Shown here piece by piece: positions 46,140 through 56,804 of a stretch of 64,000 bases of DNA. The stretch's first letter is position 1. Each line of letters starts with the position of its first letter. The DNA is from Alteromonas sp. C1M14 (GTDB taxonomy: Bacteria; Pseudomonadota; Gammaproteobacteria; Enterobacterales; Alteromonadaceae): assembly GCF_018860965.1 (NCBI RefSeq), contig NZ_JAHKQF010000015.1, positions 372,001 to 436,000 on the forward strand, read 5' to 3'. The translations under genes were made by a program, and so were the position numbers. The notes beneath the pieces are model-generated. The model saw only the letters and a list, made by a program, of their open reading frames with translations, was not told the DNA's origin and made no database searches.

Positions 46140-47558
46140 TTATTTTTTCTTCGCTTTCGGATTAGGTAAGTCAGTAATGCTGCCTTCAAAAATTTCTGAA
46201 GCCAAGCCAATAGACTCATTGAGCGTTGGGTGAGCATGAATGGTTAATGCCACATCTTCGGCATCTGCACCCATTTCAATGGCTAGGCCAATTTCACCAA
46301 GCATTTCACCGGCGTTGGTCCCCACCATTGCACCACCGATAACTCGAGCGGTATCTTTTTCGAAGATCATCTTCGTCATACCGTTAGTGGCATCAGAAGC
46401 GATTGCACGACCAGAGGCAGCCCAAGGGAATACCGCAGTTTCGTAGCTAATGCCTTGTTCTTTAGCTTCTTTCTCAGTTACGCCAACCCAAGCGACTTCT
46501 GGCTCTGTGTAAGCAACAGAAGGAATACAACGCGGGTCGAAGAAGTGCTTCTTACCGGCAATGACTTCAGCGGCAACATGGCCTTCATGTACAGCTTTGT
46601 GAGCCAGCATAGGCTGACCTACCACATCACCAATGGCGAAGATGTGATCAACATTAGTTTTCAGTTGCTTATCAACATTGATGAAACCACGATCATCAAC
46701 ATTAACGCCTGCAGTTTCCGCACCAATGGCTTTACCATTTGGACGACGGCCAACGGCAACCAACACTTTGTCGTAACGAACAGCTTCAGACGGCGCTTTT
46801 TTCCCTTCAAAGGAAACATACAAACCATCATCCTTCGCTTCAACGCCAGTAACTTTGGTTTCTAGCATCACGTTGAACTTGTCTTTATAGTCTTTCATAA
46901 AGACTTTCATGATGTCTTTATCAGCCGCAGGAATTAACTGGTCTAAGAATTCAACCACGTCAATTTTTGAACCTAAGGCTTCATATACAGTGCCCATTTC
47001 TAGGCCGATGATACCACCGCCTAAAACCAGCATTTTTTCTGGAATGTCTTTCATTTCCAGTGCACCGGTAGAATCGATTACACGGTCATCTTCAGGAATG
47101 AAAGGAAGAGATACCGGCTCGGAACCTGCGGCAATAATGGCTTTTTCGAAAGTAATGGTGGTTTTACCGTCTTTACCTTCTACTTCGATGCTATTCGCGC
47201 CAGTGAACTTACCGTAGCCTTGTACGTGCTTCACTTTGCGCATTTTCGACATACCCGCCAAGCCTTTAGTCAGCTGACTTACTACGCCGTCTTTGTACTC
47301 GCGAATTTTATCTAGATCCAGTTTAGGCTCGCCAAATGTTACGCCATGCGCAGACAGATGTTTTGCTTCTTTGATCACTTTAGCCACATGCAATAGTGCC
47401 TTAGAAGGAATACATCCAACGTTAAGACAAACACCGCCTAATGTATCCCGTGAATCTATGATTACTGTTTCTGTGCCTAAATCGGCTGCGCGGAAAGCTG
47501 CGGAATAACCGCCAGGGCCGCCACCCAGTACCACTAATTGCGTTTTAATTTCGCTCAT
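46140..47558 (-). CDS. lpd: Dihydrolipoamide dehydrogenase (E3)
   Basis: A 472-residue FAD disulfide oxidoreductase, the E3 subunit shared by pyruvate and 2-oxoglutarate dehydrogenases and the glycine cleavage system. The FAD motif is VVLGGGPGGYSAAFRAADLG, the redox pair GGVCLNVGCIPSK, the NAD motif VLGGGIIGLEMGTVYEALG and the catalytic HAHPTLNE. The ATG with GAGGT upstream was chosen over an upstream in-frame codon. It is last in the pdhR-aceE-aceF-lpd cluster, separated from aceF by a hairpin and 150 bp, so it may also have its own promoter, as in E. coli. Confidence 0.97.
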   Translation of the reverse strand: MSEIKTQLVVLGGGPGGYSAAFRAADLGTETVIIDSRDTLGGVCLNVGCIPSKALLHVAKVIKEAKHLSAHGVTFGEPKLDLDKIREYKDGVVSQLTKGLAGMSKMRKVKHVQGYGKFTGANSIEVEGKDGKTTITFEKAIIAAGSEPVSLPFIPEDDRVIDSTGALEMKDIPEKMLVLGGGIIGLEMGTVYEALGSKIDVVEFLDQLIPAADKDIMKVFMKDYKDKFNVMLETKVTGVEAKDDGLYVSFEGKKAPSEAVRYDKVLVAVGRRPNGKAIGAETAGVNVDDRGFINVDKQLKTNVDHIFAIGDVVGQPMLAHKAVHEGHVAAEVIAGKKHFFDPRCIPSVAYTEPEVAWVGVTEKEAKEQGISYETAVFPWAASGRAIASDATNGMTKMIFEKDTARVIGGAMVGTNAGEMLGEIGLAIEMGADAEDVALTIHAHPTLNESIGLASEIFEGSITDLPNPKAKKK

Positions 47559-47672
47559 CGTGACCTCAAAAAATCTGTCCAAATTTCAATAAGTGCGTAA
47601 CACGCTTGAATTTTAACTAGGGCGTGAAAGCCCTGTAAAGTCAGAAAGGAATAATTCCCTCTAAAAAAACGG

Positions 47673-47699
47673 ATAAAGGGAGCATACCACTCCCTTTAT
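47673..47699 (-). terminator. Hairpin between aceF and lpd
   Basis: ATAAAGGGAG-N7-CTCCCTTTAT, followed on the minus strand by CCG and seven T. It would end or attenuate the aceEF transcript before lpd. Confidence 0.65.
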
Positions 47700-47709
47700 T
47701 AACTCTAAA

Positions 47710-49689
47710 CTAAAGCAACATCTGGCGCATGTCTTCCAGAACTGCTTTTAAGTGTACAGCAAACCTTGCTGCCACCGCGCCGTCAATAACACGATGGTCG
47801 TAGGACAGTGAGAGCGGTACCATTAGGCGTGGCTCAAACTCCTTGCCGTTCCACTTCGGTTTGATGTCACTTTTAGACACACCCAAGATAGCAACGTCAG
47901 GGGCATTTACAATAGGTGTAAACGCTGTACCGCCGATGCCGCCTAAGCTGGAAATGGTAAAACAACTTCCTTGCATGTCTGCAGATTTCAACTTACCGTC
48001 CCGCGCTTTTGCACTGATTTCCATCAGTTCGCGAGAAATATCCATGATGCCTTTTTTATCAACATCACGTACCACCGGCACGACCAAACCTCCCGGCGTG
48101 TCGACAGCAATACCTATATGGTAATATTTTTTCTGAATTAAAGACTCACCGTCTGCAGAAAGTGATGTATTAAATAACGGATACGCTTTTAATGCGTCCG
48201 CTACCGCCTTCATCATAAATACCAGCGGGGTTATCTTAACACCCAGTTTGCGTTTCTCAGCAATTTTGTTCTGATCTTTACGGAATGCTTCTAGATCAGT
48301 GATATCCGCTTCCTCAAATTGGGTAACATGAGGAATGGTTACCCAGTTGCGATGCAAATTAGGGCCAGAAATTTTCTGAATACGTGTTAATGGCTTCTCT
48401 TCAATTTCACCAAATTTTGAGAAATCCACTTTCGGTGGTGGAATAACCTGCAAGCCACCGCCACTGCCTTGGCCAACCGCACCGGCCGTTGCTTTAGGAC
48501 GAGCCAATTCATGTTTTACGTAAGACTGAATGTCTTCTTTAACAATACGGCCTTTGCGTCCTGAAGCATCTACCTGGGTTAAGTCTACACCAAATTCCCG
48601 CGCCAAACGGCGTACAGAAGGTGAGGCATGAACTTTACCTGATTTAGGTTTTGAACCCGCAGACGGATGATGAGGTACAGGTGGCTTTTTCTGTTGCGGA
48701 GCAGACGCGCTAGGCGCTTTTGCTGCCGGCTTGCTTTCTTGTTTAGGTGCAGCAGGTTTCGCCGCGCCTTTCACTTTCAGCATGATTACCGGTGTACCTT
48801 GAGACGCTTTATCACCTTGCTTGATAAGTACCTTAGTTACAGTACCGCCTTTAGGGGCAGGTACGTCCATGGTGGCTTTGTCAGTTTCAAGAGTAATAAG
48901 GCCATCTTCGGCTTCAACGGTGTCACCTTCAGAAACCAGTACTTCAATAACGTCTACATCGGCGTCATCGCCAATATCTGGCACGGTAACTTCAATTTCT
49001 TCTTCGCTACCTTCATCAGAAGCACTTTCCTCGGCGCTAGGCGCTGAAGTAGACTCTTGCACTGGTGCTGAAGCGCTATCACTGCTTTGTTCGCCTTCCA
49101 CTTCTAGGGTAAGGACCAGTGAGCCTTCAGACACTTTGTCGCCTTCTTTCACCTTCAAGCTAACCACTTTACCGGCTTGAGGTGAAGGCACGTCCATGGT
49201 GGCTTTGTCGGTTTCTAACGTAATTAAACCGTCTTCAGCAGCAACCGTGTCACCTTCAGCAACCAGCACTTCGATAACATCCACATCGGCAGCATCACCA
49301 ATATCAGGAACCGTCACTTCGATGGTCGCACTACCGCCAGATGATGCAGGCGCTGGGTCTTCTTTTGGCGCCTCTTCTTTTGGTTCTTCTTTTGGTGCTT
49401 CTTCTTCAGGGCTTTGCTCTGCTGGCTCTTCAGCAGGCGCATCGTCAGATCCTGCGGCTTCTAATTTTGCCAGCAAATCACCTTCAGAAATTTTATCCCC
49501 TACTTTCACGTTCAGCTCTGAGATTTTTCCAGCGAAAGGTACTGGAATATCCATGCTAGCTTTATCACTTTCAACCGTAACGATGGAGTCTTCTGCTTCC
49601 ACCTCGTCGCCAACGGCAACACACAGTTCAATGACTTCAACCTGGTCTTCGCCTAGGTCGGGTACGAGTACGTCTTTAATATCTGCCAT
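47710..49689 (-). CDS. aceF: Pyruvate dehydrogenase E2, dihydrolipoamide acetyltransferase
   Basis: A 659-residue E2 core protein with three N-terminal lipoyl domains. The lipoylated lysines lie in ESDKASMDIP (about residue 41), ETDKATMDVP (about 164) and ETDKATMDVP (about 269). Flexible Ala/Pro/Glu-rich linkers separate them. A peripheral-subunit-binding domain (ASPSVRRLAREFGVDLTQVD, about 350) and the catalytic domain with LSYDHRVIDGAVAARF at the end follow. Lipoyl domains 2 and 3 are very similar also in DNA, evidence of internal duplication. Three lipoyl domains equal the E. coli number. It follows aceE after 20 bp. Confidence 0.97.
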   Translation of the reverse strand: MADIKDVLVPDLGEDQVEVIELCVAVGDEVEAEDSIVTVESDKASMDIPVPFAGKISELNVKVGDKISEGDLLAKLEAAGSDDAPAEEPAEQSPEEEAPKEEPKEEAPKEDPAPASSGGSATIEVTVPDIGDAADVDVIEVLVAEGDTVAAEDGLITLETDKATMDVPSPQAGKVVSLKVKEGDKVSEGSLVLTLEVEGEQSSDSASAPVQESTSAPSAEESASDEGSEEEIEVTVPDIGDDADVDVIEVLVSEGDTVEAEDGLITLETDKATMDVPAPKGGTVTKVLIKQGDKASQGTPVIMLKVKGAAKPAAPKQESKPAAKAPSASAPQQKKPPVPHHPSAGSKPKSGKVHASPSVRRLAREFGVDLTQVDASGRKGRIVKEDIQSYVKHELARPKATAGAVGQGSGGGLQVIPPPKVDFSKFGEIEEKPLTRIQKISGPNLHRNWVTIPHVTQFEEADITDLEAFRKDQNKIAEKRKLGVKITPLVFMMKAVADALKAYPLFNTSLSADGESLIQKKYYHIGIAVDTPGGLVVPVVRDVDKKGIMDISRELMEISAKARDGKLKSADMQGSCFTISSLGGIGGTAFTPIVNAPDVAILGVSKSDIKPKWNGKEFEPRLMVPLSLSYDHRVIDGAVAARFAVHLKAVLEDMRQMLL

Positions 49690-49709
49690 TTTCGTTAGTC
49701 TCCCTTTCC

Positions 49710-52376
49710 TTAAGCGTAAAGTGGGTTAACTTTCTCGGCATCAATACCCAGATCTGTCATCGCTTTAGACAGGGTCTTGGCATCAACATCACCCGCTTTG
49801 TACAGTTCGTACAAGGCAGCATATGCAACATGTGCAGCGTCAACTTCAAAGTGACGACGCAAATTCGCACGGCTATCTGAGCGGCCAAAACCGTCAGTAC
49901 CCAACGCACGATAAGGTCCAGGAACAAAGTCACGTACCTGATCTGCATAGTTTTTGATGTAATCTGTTGCCGCAATGGTAGGACCATCATTACCGTCGTT
50001 TAACACTTCAGTAATGTAAGGCACTTTGCTATCACCGTCAGGGTGCAGCATGTTGTAACGGTCACAGTCTTGACCTTCACGGGTCAGTTCGTTAAACGAG
50101 GTTACGCTGTAAACTTCTGCTTCTACATCGTAATCTTCAGCCAACTTGGCCGCCGCTTCACGGACCTGCTCCATGATGGTACCCGAGCTAAGCAATTTCA
50201 CTTTCTTCTTGCTCTTACCTACGGTATCTAACTTATAAATACCTTTAACAATGCCTTCTTCGGCACCTTTAGGCATAGCTGGCTGCTTATAGTTTTCGTT
50301 CATCACGGTGAGGTAATAGAACACGTCTTCTTGATCTTCAAGCATACGACGTAAACCGTCTTGCACAATAACCGCCACTTCGTAGCCGTAAGTCGGGTCG
50401 TAACTCACACAGTTAGGAATCAACGCCGCTTGGGTATGAGAATGACCATCTTGGTGCTGCAGACCTTCACCGTTAAGGGTTGTTCGGCCCGCCGTTCCAC
50501 CAACAAGGAAACCACGTGTACGAGAGTCACCTGCGGCCCAGGCGAGATCGCCTACCCGTTGGAAACCAAACATGGAATAGTAGATATAGAACGGAACCAT
50601 TGGCAGGTCGTTGGTGCTGTAAGCAGTACCGGCTGCTAACCATGAAGCCATGGCACCTAGCTCGTTGATACCTTCTTGCAGTACCTGACCTTTTTTATCT
50701 TCACGGTAGTAAGCAACCTGATCAGAATCCTGTGGCTCATATTTTTGACCTTGTGAAGAATAAATACCCACTTGACGGAACAAGCCTTCCATACCGAAAG
50801 TACGGGCTTCATCAGGAATGATAGGTACAACACGCTTACCAATTTTCTTATCTTTCAATAAGGCGGTAAGCACCCGTACAAAGGCCATGGTGGTAGAAAT
50901 TTCTCTGTCGCCAGAGCCTTTTGTTACCGCTTCGAAGGCTTTCAGTGCAGGCACAGGTAAATCTTCTGAGGCTTTAGCACGACGTACCGGCATATAACCA
51001 TGTAAGGCTTCACGACGAGCGCGCAAGTACTTCATTTCCTCGCTGTCTTCGTCGAACTTAAAGTAAGGCAAATCAGAAAGCTGTTCATCAGTAACTGGAA
51101 TGTTAAAGCGATCACGGTAATGTTTCACCGCTTCCACATCCATTTTCTTCACTTGGTGAGCAATGTTTTTACCTTCACCCGCAGCTCCCATACCGTAACC
51201 TTTTACGGTTTTCGCTAAGATAACCTGAGGACGACCTTTGGTTTTCACAGCACGATCATAAGCGGCATACACTTTTACTGGATCGTGGCCACCACGGTTT
51301 AGACGCCAGATGTCTTCATCTGACATGTTCGATACCATTTCTTTCAGCTCTGGGTACTTACCAAAGAAGTTTTCACGGGTGTATGCACCGCCCTTCGCTT
51401 TACAGTTTTGGTATTCACCGTCAATGGTTTCGTTCATGAGATCAAGCAACTTGCCTGATGAATCACGGGCTAATAGTGGATCCCAATAGCGACCCCAAAT
51501 AACCTTAATAACTTCCCAGCCAGCACCACGGAAAGTCCCTTCCAATTCCTGAATGATCTTGCCGTTACCACGTACCGGGCCATCAAGGCGCTGCAAGTTA
51601 CAGTTGATCACGAAAGTCAGGTTGTCCAGCCCTTCACGGGAAGCCAAGCCAATTGCACCTAAGCTTTCTGGCTCATCACACTCACCGTCGCCTAAGTAGC
51701 ACCATACGCGCTGCTCAGAACAATCTTTAATTCCACGATCGGTAAGGTATTTAAGGAAACGAGCAAGATAAATGGCTTGCATTGGACCTAAGCCCATAGA
51801 AACCGTTGGGAACTGCCAAAAATCAGGCATTAACTTAGGGTGAGGGTAAGAAGACAGCCCTTTGCCATCCACTTCCTGACGGAACATATCTAACTGTTCT
51901 TCAGTTAAACGACCTTCAATAAAGGCACGGGAATAAATACCTGGCGCCACGTGGCCCTGATACATGACATAGTCGCCGCCGTCTTTTTCATTAGGTGCAC
52001 GATAGAAGTGGTTAAAGCCCACATCGTAAAGCATGGCTGATGAGGCGAAACTGGATATGTGTCCACCTAGATCCAAGTTCTTTTTAGAGGCGCGTAAAAC
52101 CATCATTAAGGCATTCCAACGCAGGGCGTTACGAATTTTACCTTCAATAGTTTGGTCACCAGGCATGGTTGGTTCTTGCCCCGGTGGAATGGTGTTGATA
52201 TAGGCCGTGGTTGCGTCGTACGGCAAGTGGGCACCATTTCTGCGTGCTTTCTCAATCAGTGATTCAAGTAAAAAGTGAGCACGTTCAACGCCCTCTTCTT
52301 CTAGTACTGACTCTAACGACTCCAGCCATTCTTGTGTTTCTTGGGGATCCACATCTTGGTGCATCATTTCAGTCAT
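49710..52376 (-). CDS. aceE: Pyruvate dehydrogenase E1 component (homodimeric type)
   Basis: An 888-residue thiamine-diphosphate enzyme that decarboxylates pyruvate and acetylates the E2 lipoyl arm. The ThDP motif is YLGDGECDEPESLGAIGLAS ending with VINCNLQRLDG. Other landmarks are SSYPHPKLMPDFWQFPTVSM, KTVKGYGMGAAGEGKN and GTAGRTTLNGEGLQHQDGHS. The length and order are those of the gammaproteobacterial enzyme. It follows pdhR after 168 bp. No PdhR-type palindrome was found in that gap; a TGAGC/GCTCA dyad (52466-52482) is present. Confidence 0.97.
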   Translation of the reverse strand: MTEMMHQDVDPQETQEWLESLESVLEEEGVERAHFLLESLIEKARRNGAHLPYDATTAYINTIPPGQEPTMPGDQTIEGKIRNALRWNALMMVLRASKKNLDLGGHISSFASSAMLYDVGFNHFYRAPNEKDGGDYVMYQGHVAPGIYSRAFIEGRLTEEQLDMFRQEVDGKGLSSYPHPKLMPDFWQFPTVSMGLGPMQAIYLARFLKYLTDRGIKDCSEQRVWCYLGDGECDEPESLGAIGLASREGLDNLTFVINCNLQRLDGPVRGNGKIIQELEGTFRGAGWEVIKVIWGRYWDPLLARDSSGKLLDLMNETIDGEYQNCKAKGGAYTRENFFGKYPELKEMVSNMSDEDIWRLNRGGHDPVKVYAAYDRAVKTKGRPQVILAKTVKGYGMGAAGEGKNIAHQVKKMDVEAVKHYRDRFNIPVTDEQLSDLPYFKFDEDSEEMKYLRARREALHGYMPVRRAKASEDLPVPALKAFEAVTKGSGDREISTTMAFVRVLTALLKDKKIGKRVVPIIPDEARTFGMEGLFRQVGIYSSQGQKYEPQDSDQVAYYREDKKGQVLQEGINELGAMASWLAAGTAYSTNDLPMVPFYIYYSMFGFQRVGDLAWAAGDSRTRGFLVGGTAGRTTLNGEGLQHQDGHSHTQAALIPNCVSYDPTYGYEVAVIVQDGLRRMLEDQEDVFYYLTVMNENYKQPAMPKGAEEGIVKGIYKLDTVGKSKKKVKLLSSGTIMEQVREAAAKLAEDYDVEAEVYSVTSFNELTREGQDCDRYNMLHPDGDSKVPYITEVLNDGNDGPTIAATDYIKNYADQVRDFVPGPYRALGTDGFGRSDSRANLRRHFEVDAAHVAYAALYELYKAGDVDAKTLSKAMTDLGIDAEKVNPLYA

Positions 52377-52544
52377 GGTGCCATCCTATTGTTGCTGATA
52401 GTAAAAACCATCCTTACCGACCACAGCCGGAGGATGATAAGACTAAACTAGGTTGTACATTGTATGAGCCTAAGTAGCTCACCGTTTTTTTATTTTCTTA
52501 CCAAAAAATTGCAGGTAAGTGTTCTGCTTCATAGGACACTCGCC

Positions 52545-53303
52545 CTATATCTCCAGACGTCTTAACGCGCGTTGAACACGACTATCGCGCTGATTAATCG
52601 CCAGAAGCGTTTTCTCTATTAGTGCAAGGTGTGCATTACACGCTTGCCTTGCGGCCTCTGGATCACGAGACGCAATGGCCGCTAAAATTTCTTTTCGCTG
52701 ACGAGTCACCTCGCCGTTAATATCTGTTTCATCATCATGATGTAGTGCAAACATATCAAAGTTGCGCTCGATATTTTCTACCAACATGGTTTGCATCGTA
52801 CTCATTACGTGTAACAACACCATATTGTGTGAGGCCCGAGCCATCACCATATAAAATTCGCCAACCGCTTCGGCCAGTGCTCGCTTACTTTCACCTGGCG
52901 CGGGTGCCGGTAAATTATCTAGCGCCGCTTGCAATGCTTTGTAATCTTCCGGTTGCCCACGTAACGCAGCATAATAGGCCGCCATGCCTTCAAGGGCGTG
53001 ACGAAACTCTAGCAAGTCGAACTGGGTTTCCGGACGGCGGCTGATTAATGCCATCAATGGGTCGGTCATGGCTGCATTTAGGTTACGGCTGACAAAGGTG
53101 CCCCCGCCCTGTTTACGCTCGACTAACCCTCTAGCCTGTAAATTACCGATGGCTTCCCGCAAAGACGGGCGGGATACATCAAACTGCATAGCCAGTTCGC
53201 GCTCGGGGGGCAATTGCTGCCCAGCCAATAAGGTGCCGTCAAGAATCATAGATTCCAGCTGTTCAGTGATAACATCTGACAGTTTTCTTCGGCCTTGACG
53301 CAT
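52545..53303 (-). CDS. pdhR: Pyruvate-responsive GntR-family repressor of the pdh operon
   Basis: A 252-residue FadR-subfamily GntR regulator. The N-terminal winged helix is AGQQLPPERELAMQFDVSRP then SLREAIGNLQARGLVERKQG; an all-helical effector domain follows with the Asp/His metal-binding positions of the FCD type. PdhR represses the operon until pyruvate binds. It is the first gene of pdhR-aceE-aceF-lpd, with a perfect palindrome ATTGGTA-A-TACCAAT some 70 bp upstream, indicating autoregulation. Confidence 0.93.
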   Translation of the reverse strand: MRQGRRKLSDVITEQLESMILDGTLLAGQQLPPERELAMQFDVSRPSLREAIGNLQARGLVERKQGGGTFVSRNLNAAMTDPLMALISRRPETQFDLLEFRHALEGMAAYYAALRGQPEDYKALQAALDNLPAPAPGESKRALAEAVGEFYMVMARASHNMVLLHVMSTMQTMLVENIERNFDMFALHHDDETDINGEVTRQRKEILAAIASRDPEAARQACNAHLALIEKTLLAINQRDSRVQRALRRLEI

Positions 53304-53369
53304 AAATTGACGGATCCTCGGTTATAAAAAAGGCGGCCAAATTGTAAACAAATTTGTTAGCCACCCTTC

Positions 53370-53384
53370 ATTGGTAATACCAAT
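53370..53384. promoter_or_regulatory. PdhR operator
   Basis: ATTGGTAATACCAAT is a perfect dyad fitting the ATTGGTnnnACCAAT consensus of PdhR. It lies 67-81 bp upstream of the pdhR start. The remaining gap to ampE (53385-53638) holds a TAGGGGC/GCCCCTA inverted repeat with a long loop (53428-53470) and no gene. Confidence 0.8.
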
Positions 53385-53638
53385 TTACCTATCTAGTTTA
53401 GGCCAGATCGAAATAGAGGTAAATAGTTAGGGGCAAAAAGTCGTGCGTAAACTTACACCAAAAGCCCCTAAATATTGAATTTGTTGAAAATTTTCTACAC
53501 TTCATTCTGGTCTGATGAGTATTTCAAAAGACGAATCGTTATATTTATGCCCTAATTATGTAAACGAACAGAAGAAAACACCCTATATTCGGTATGTTAC
53601 TGCCCACTTTTTTCGGCCAATCCTTTGCCTTTAAGCAC

Positions 53639-54505
53639 TTAAACCAACCAACCTGAAAGAGTAAGTACTGCCGCGACCACTAATAAAAAGAGTATATTGC
53701 GCTTGGCTAAGCGCACACTGGCCAGCACATGGGTACATGCCATCATCTTGCTGCATGCATCGCAATCTTTGGGCTCGATAATTTCGGCCTGACGGCCCAC
53801 TCGCCATAATAGCTGTTCAGCAACAATGTGGCGGGAAGATACATATTCAAGCCAAACCGGTAGCGCCCTTGAAAAATGCCCCACCACAAGAAAACCAAAC
53901 GCGGTAAGCCGTGCCGGTATCCATTCTAAAATATGTAAAAGACTAGCGCTGTGTTTTGCACAGGCAAAGTTAGCCGCCATGAAATAGCGATGCGCCTCTC
54001 TTACTGTCATATAAAGCAGCGCACCTGGCCCACCCAATACAATAAAGAAAATAATCACTGCTGCATAAAATTGAAAATTGGCTAACAATAACAACCGCTG
54101 AATAAGGGTGCCATCGTCGGCTAGCGCACTGTCATCGTCACGACCCAGCAAGCCTTTGTGCAATTGCATCGCATAAAGATCGCACGCTTCTGCATCTTCA
54201 CGTTGGGCGCTTTGCAACCAATTTTTATAGGTGCTGCGCGCACTGCTACAACCAAGGGCTAAAAACAGCACCAGGGTTTGCACAATAAATGTAATAAAAT
54301 TACCAAACAAGACACATTCAAGCACCATCAATAACAAGGCGGGTATTACTAGTCCAAGCCATATACGCCACTTTCCCGTGTCGCCGTCGCTGTTTTTACA
54401 CACAACCCCTAGAGTTTTATCTGTTACCCAGGCAGATCGCCAATAATCAGAGCGGGTAACGACTCGGTCTAATCCAATTGCTATTAATAAACTGATGAGA
54501 ATCAC
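53639..54505 (-). CDS. ampE: AmpE-like inner-membrane protein
   Basis: A 288-residue integral membrane protein with the AmpE layout. Its N-terminus is MILISLLIAIGLDRVVTRSD, membrane helices occur at about 50-90 (WLGLVIPALLLMVLE, FIVQTLVLFLALG), 145-170 and at the C-terminus (LFLLVVAAVLTLSGWLV), and the segment EWIPARLTAFGFLVVGHF is typical. The start is a GTG with AGGA seven bases upstream. AmpE is linked with AmpD to beta-lactamase induction, but here ampD is missing next to it. Confidence 0.85.
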   Translation of the reverse strand: MILISLLIAIGLDRVVTRSDYWRSAWVTDKTLGVVCKNSDGDTGKWRIWLGLVIPALLLMVLECVLFGNFITFIVQTLVLFLALGCSSARSTYKNWLQSAQREDAEACDLYAMQLHKGLLGRDDDSALADDGTLIQRLLLLANFQFYAAVIIFFIVLGGPGALLYMTVREAHRYFMAANFACAKHSASLLHILEWIPARLTAFGFLVVGHFSRALPVWLEYVSSRHIVAEQLLWRVGRQAEIIEPKDCDACSKMMACTHVLASVRLAKRNILFLLVVAAVLTLSGWLV

Positions 54506-54674
54506 TTAACTGTCCTTTATTAAACATTAATGGGTGAACGGCGGCATGAGAATAAATCACCATAAGACGGATGAGCGTCAATAGCAATGGCAGTACTAAG
54601 TTTGACACTCCCCATTGCCTTACTCAAGGATAGCCTTATTATCTGTGTTCATGGTAATCAACTTAAGTGGTGTG

Positions 54675-56052
<1,378 letters not shown>

Positions 56053-56077
56053 AGAAATCTGCTTATAAATCATATAT

Positions 56078-56113
56078 GTGGATATCTTTACTTTCTCTCC
56101 TATAGATATCCAC
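56078..56113. repeat. GTGGATATC/GATATCCAC inverted repeat after nadC
   Basis: Perfect nine-base arms flank an 18-base centre, 25 bp behind the nadC stop. No T run follows, so a regulatory or recombination role is as likely as termination. The rest of the gap to pilA shows no clear sigma-54 promoter, although pilA is often sigma-54 dependent; a TATTAT at 56272 is only a weak sigma-70 candidate. Confidence 0.45.
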
Positions 56114-56298
56114 TTCAATACCCATACACCGCTAATTCCTATTCATATGTATATTTCTGGATACTTGTCAGATACCGATCTCGGCATATACTGAGAATCA
56201 AGTACCGGGGACGTTGAAACGGACGACTCAGGTATAAAACGTAACTTTGAATGCATAAGTTTAATTTAGCGTATTATACGCACACCCGGAGAGAGACC

Positions 56299-56745
56299 AT
56301 GAAAAACTTCACTAAATCTAACCAAAACCAAAAAGGTTTTACCCTAATCGAACTCATGATCGTGGTAGCGATCATCGGTATCCTGGCTGCTGTGGCATTG
56401 CCGGCTTATAACAACTATACAAAGAAAGCACGCTTTTCTGAAGTAGTTTTAGCGGCGCAAGCTTTTAAAACTGCCATTGAAGTTTGTGTACAAACAGAAG
56501 CAGATTTACAGGAATGCGAAGCAAGTGAAAATGGTGTACCTACTAACCTAAGCGGCGGAGTTTCAACTTATGTAAACGCCGTAACATGGACTCCAGCCTC
56601 TGCAACAGTTGGCTCTATCGTTGTAACTCCAGAGAAAGAGGGCGGCCTTCTCGAGACCGAACTTTATACTCTTAAAGGTACATATGATGAGACTAAGGGT
56701 TTAATTACTTGGGAAGAAACCTGTACAAATGCAGACTACTGCTAA
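56299..56745 (+). CDS. pilA: Type IV major prepilin, PilA
   Basis: A 148-residue type IVa pilin. The short leader ends QKG and is cut before [20 protein letters not shown], the standard N-terminal helix with Glu at position 5 of the mature protein. The C-terminal domain has a cysteine pair near [11 protein letters not shown] and another near the end (CTNADYC), giving the disulfide loop. The ATG follows GGAGAGAG, so a longer reading from 56251 is not needed. It is followed by its own terminator and then pilC; pilB is missing between them. Confidence 0.93.
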   Translation: MKNFTKSNQNQKGFTLIELMIVVAIIGILAAVALPAYNNYTKKARFSEVVLAAQAFKTAIEVCVQTEADLQECEASENGVPTNLSGGVSTYVNAVTWTPASATVGSIVVTPEKEGGLLETELYTLKGTYDETKGLITWEETCTNADYC

Positions 56746-56760
56746 GTAACTAAGATTACC

Positions 56761-56790
56761 AAAGCCCGTACAAATTGTTCGGGCTTTTTT
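56761..56790 (+). terminator. Terminator between pilA and pilC
   Basis: AAAGCCCG-N11-CGGGCTTTTTT, 15 bp after the pilA stop. It separates the abundant pilin transcript from the assembly gene. Confidence 0.85.
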
Positions 56791-56804
56791 CGAGGATCTA
56801 CATC

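Noticed and set aside
49196-49729. 177-codon open frame antisense to aceF
   Set aside because: Ser/Thr/Ala-rich mirror of the lipoyl linkers; no ribosome site or recognisable domain.
56053-56298. Sigma-54 promoter for pilA
   Set aside because: Several GG-rich stretches were checked, but none has GC at the required spacing.
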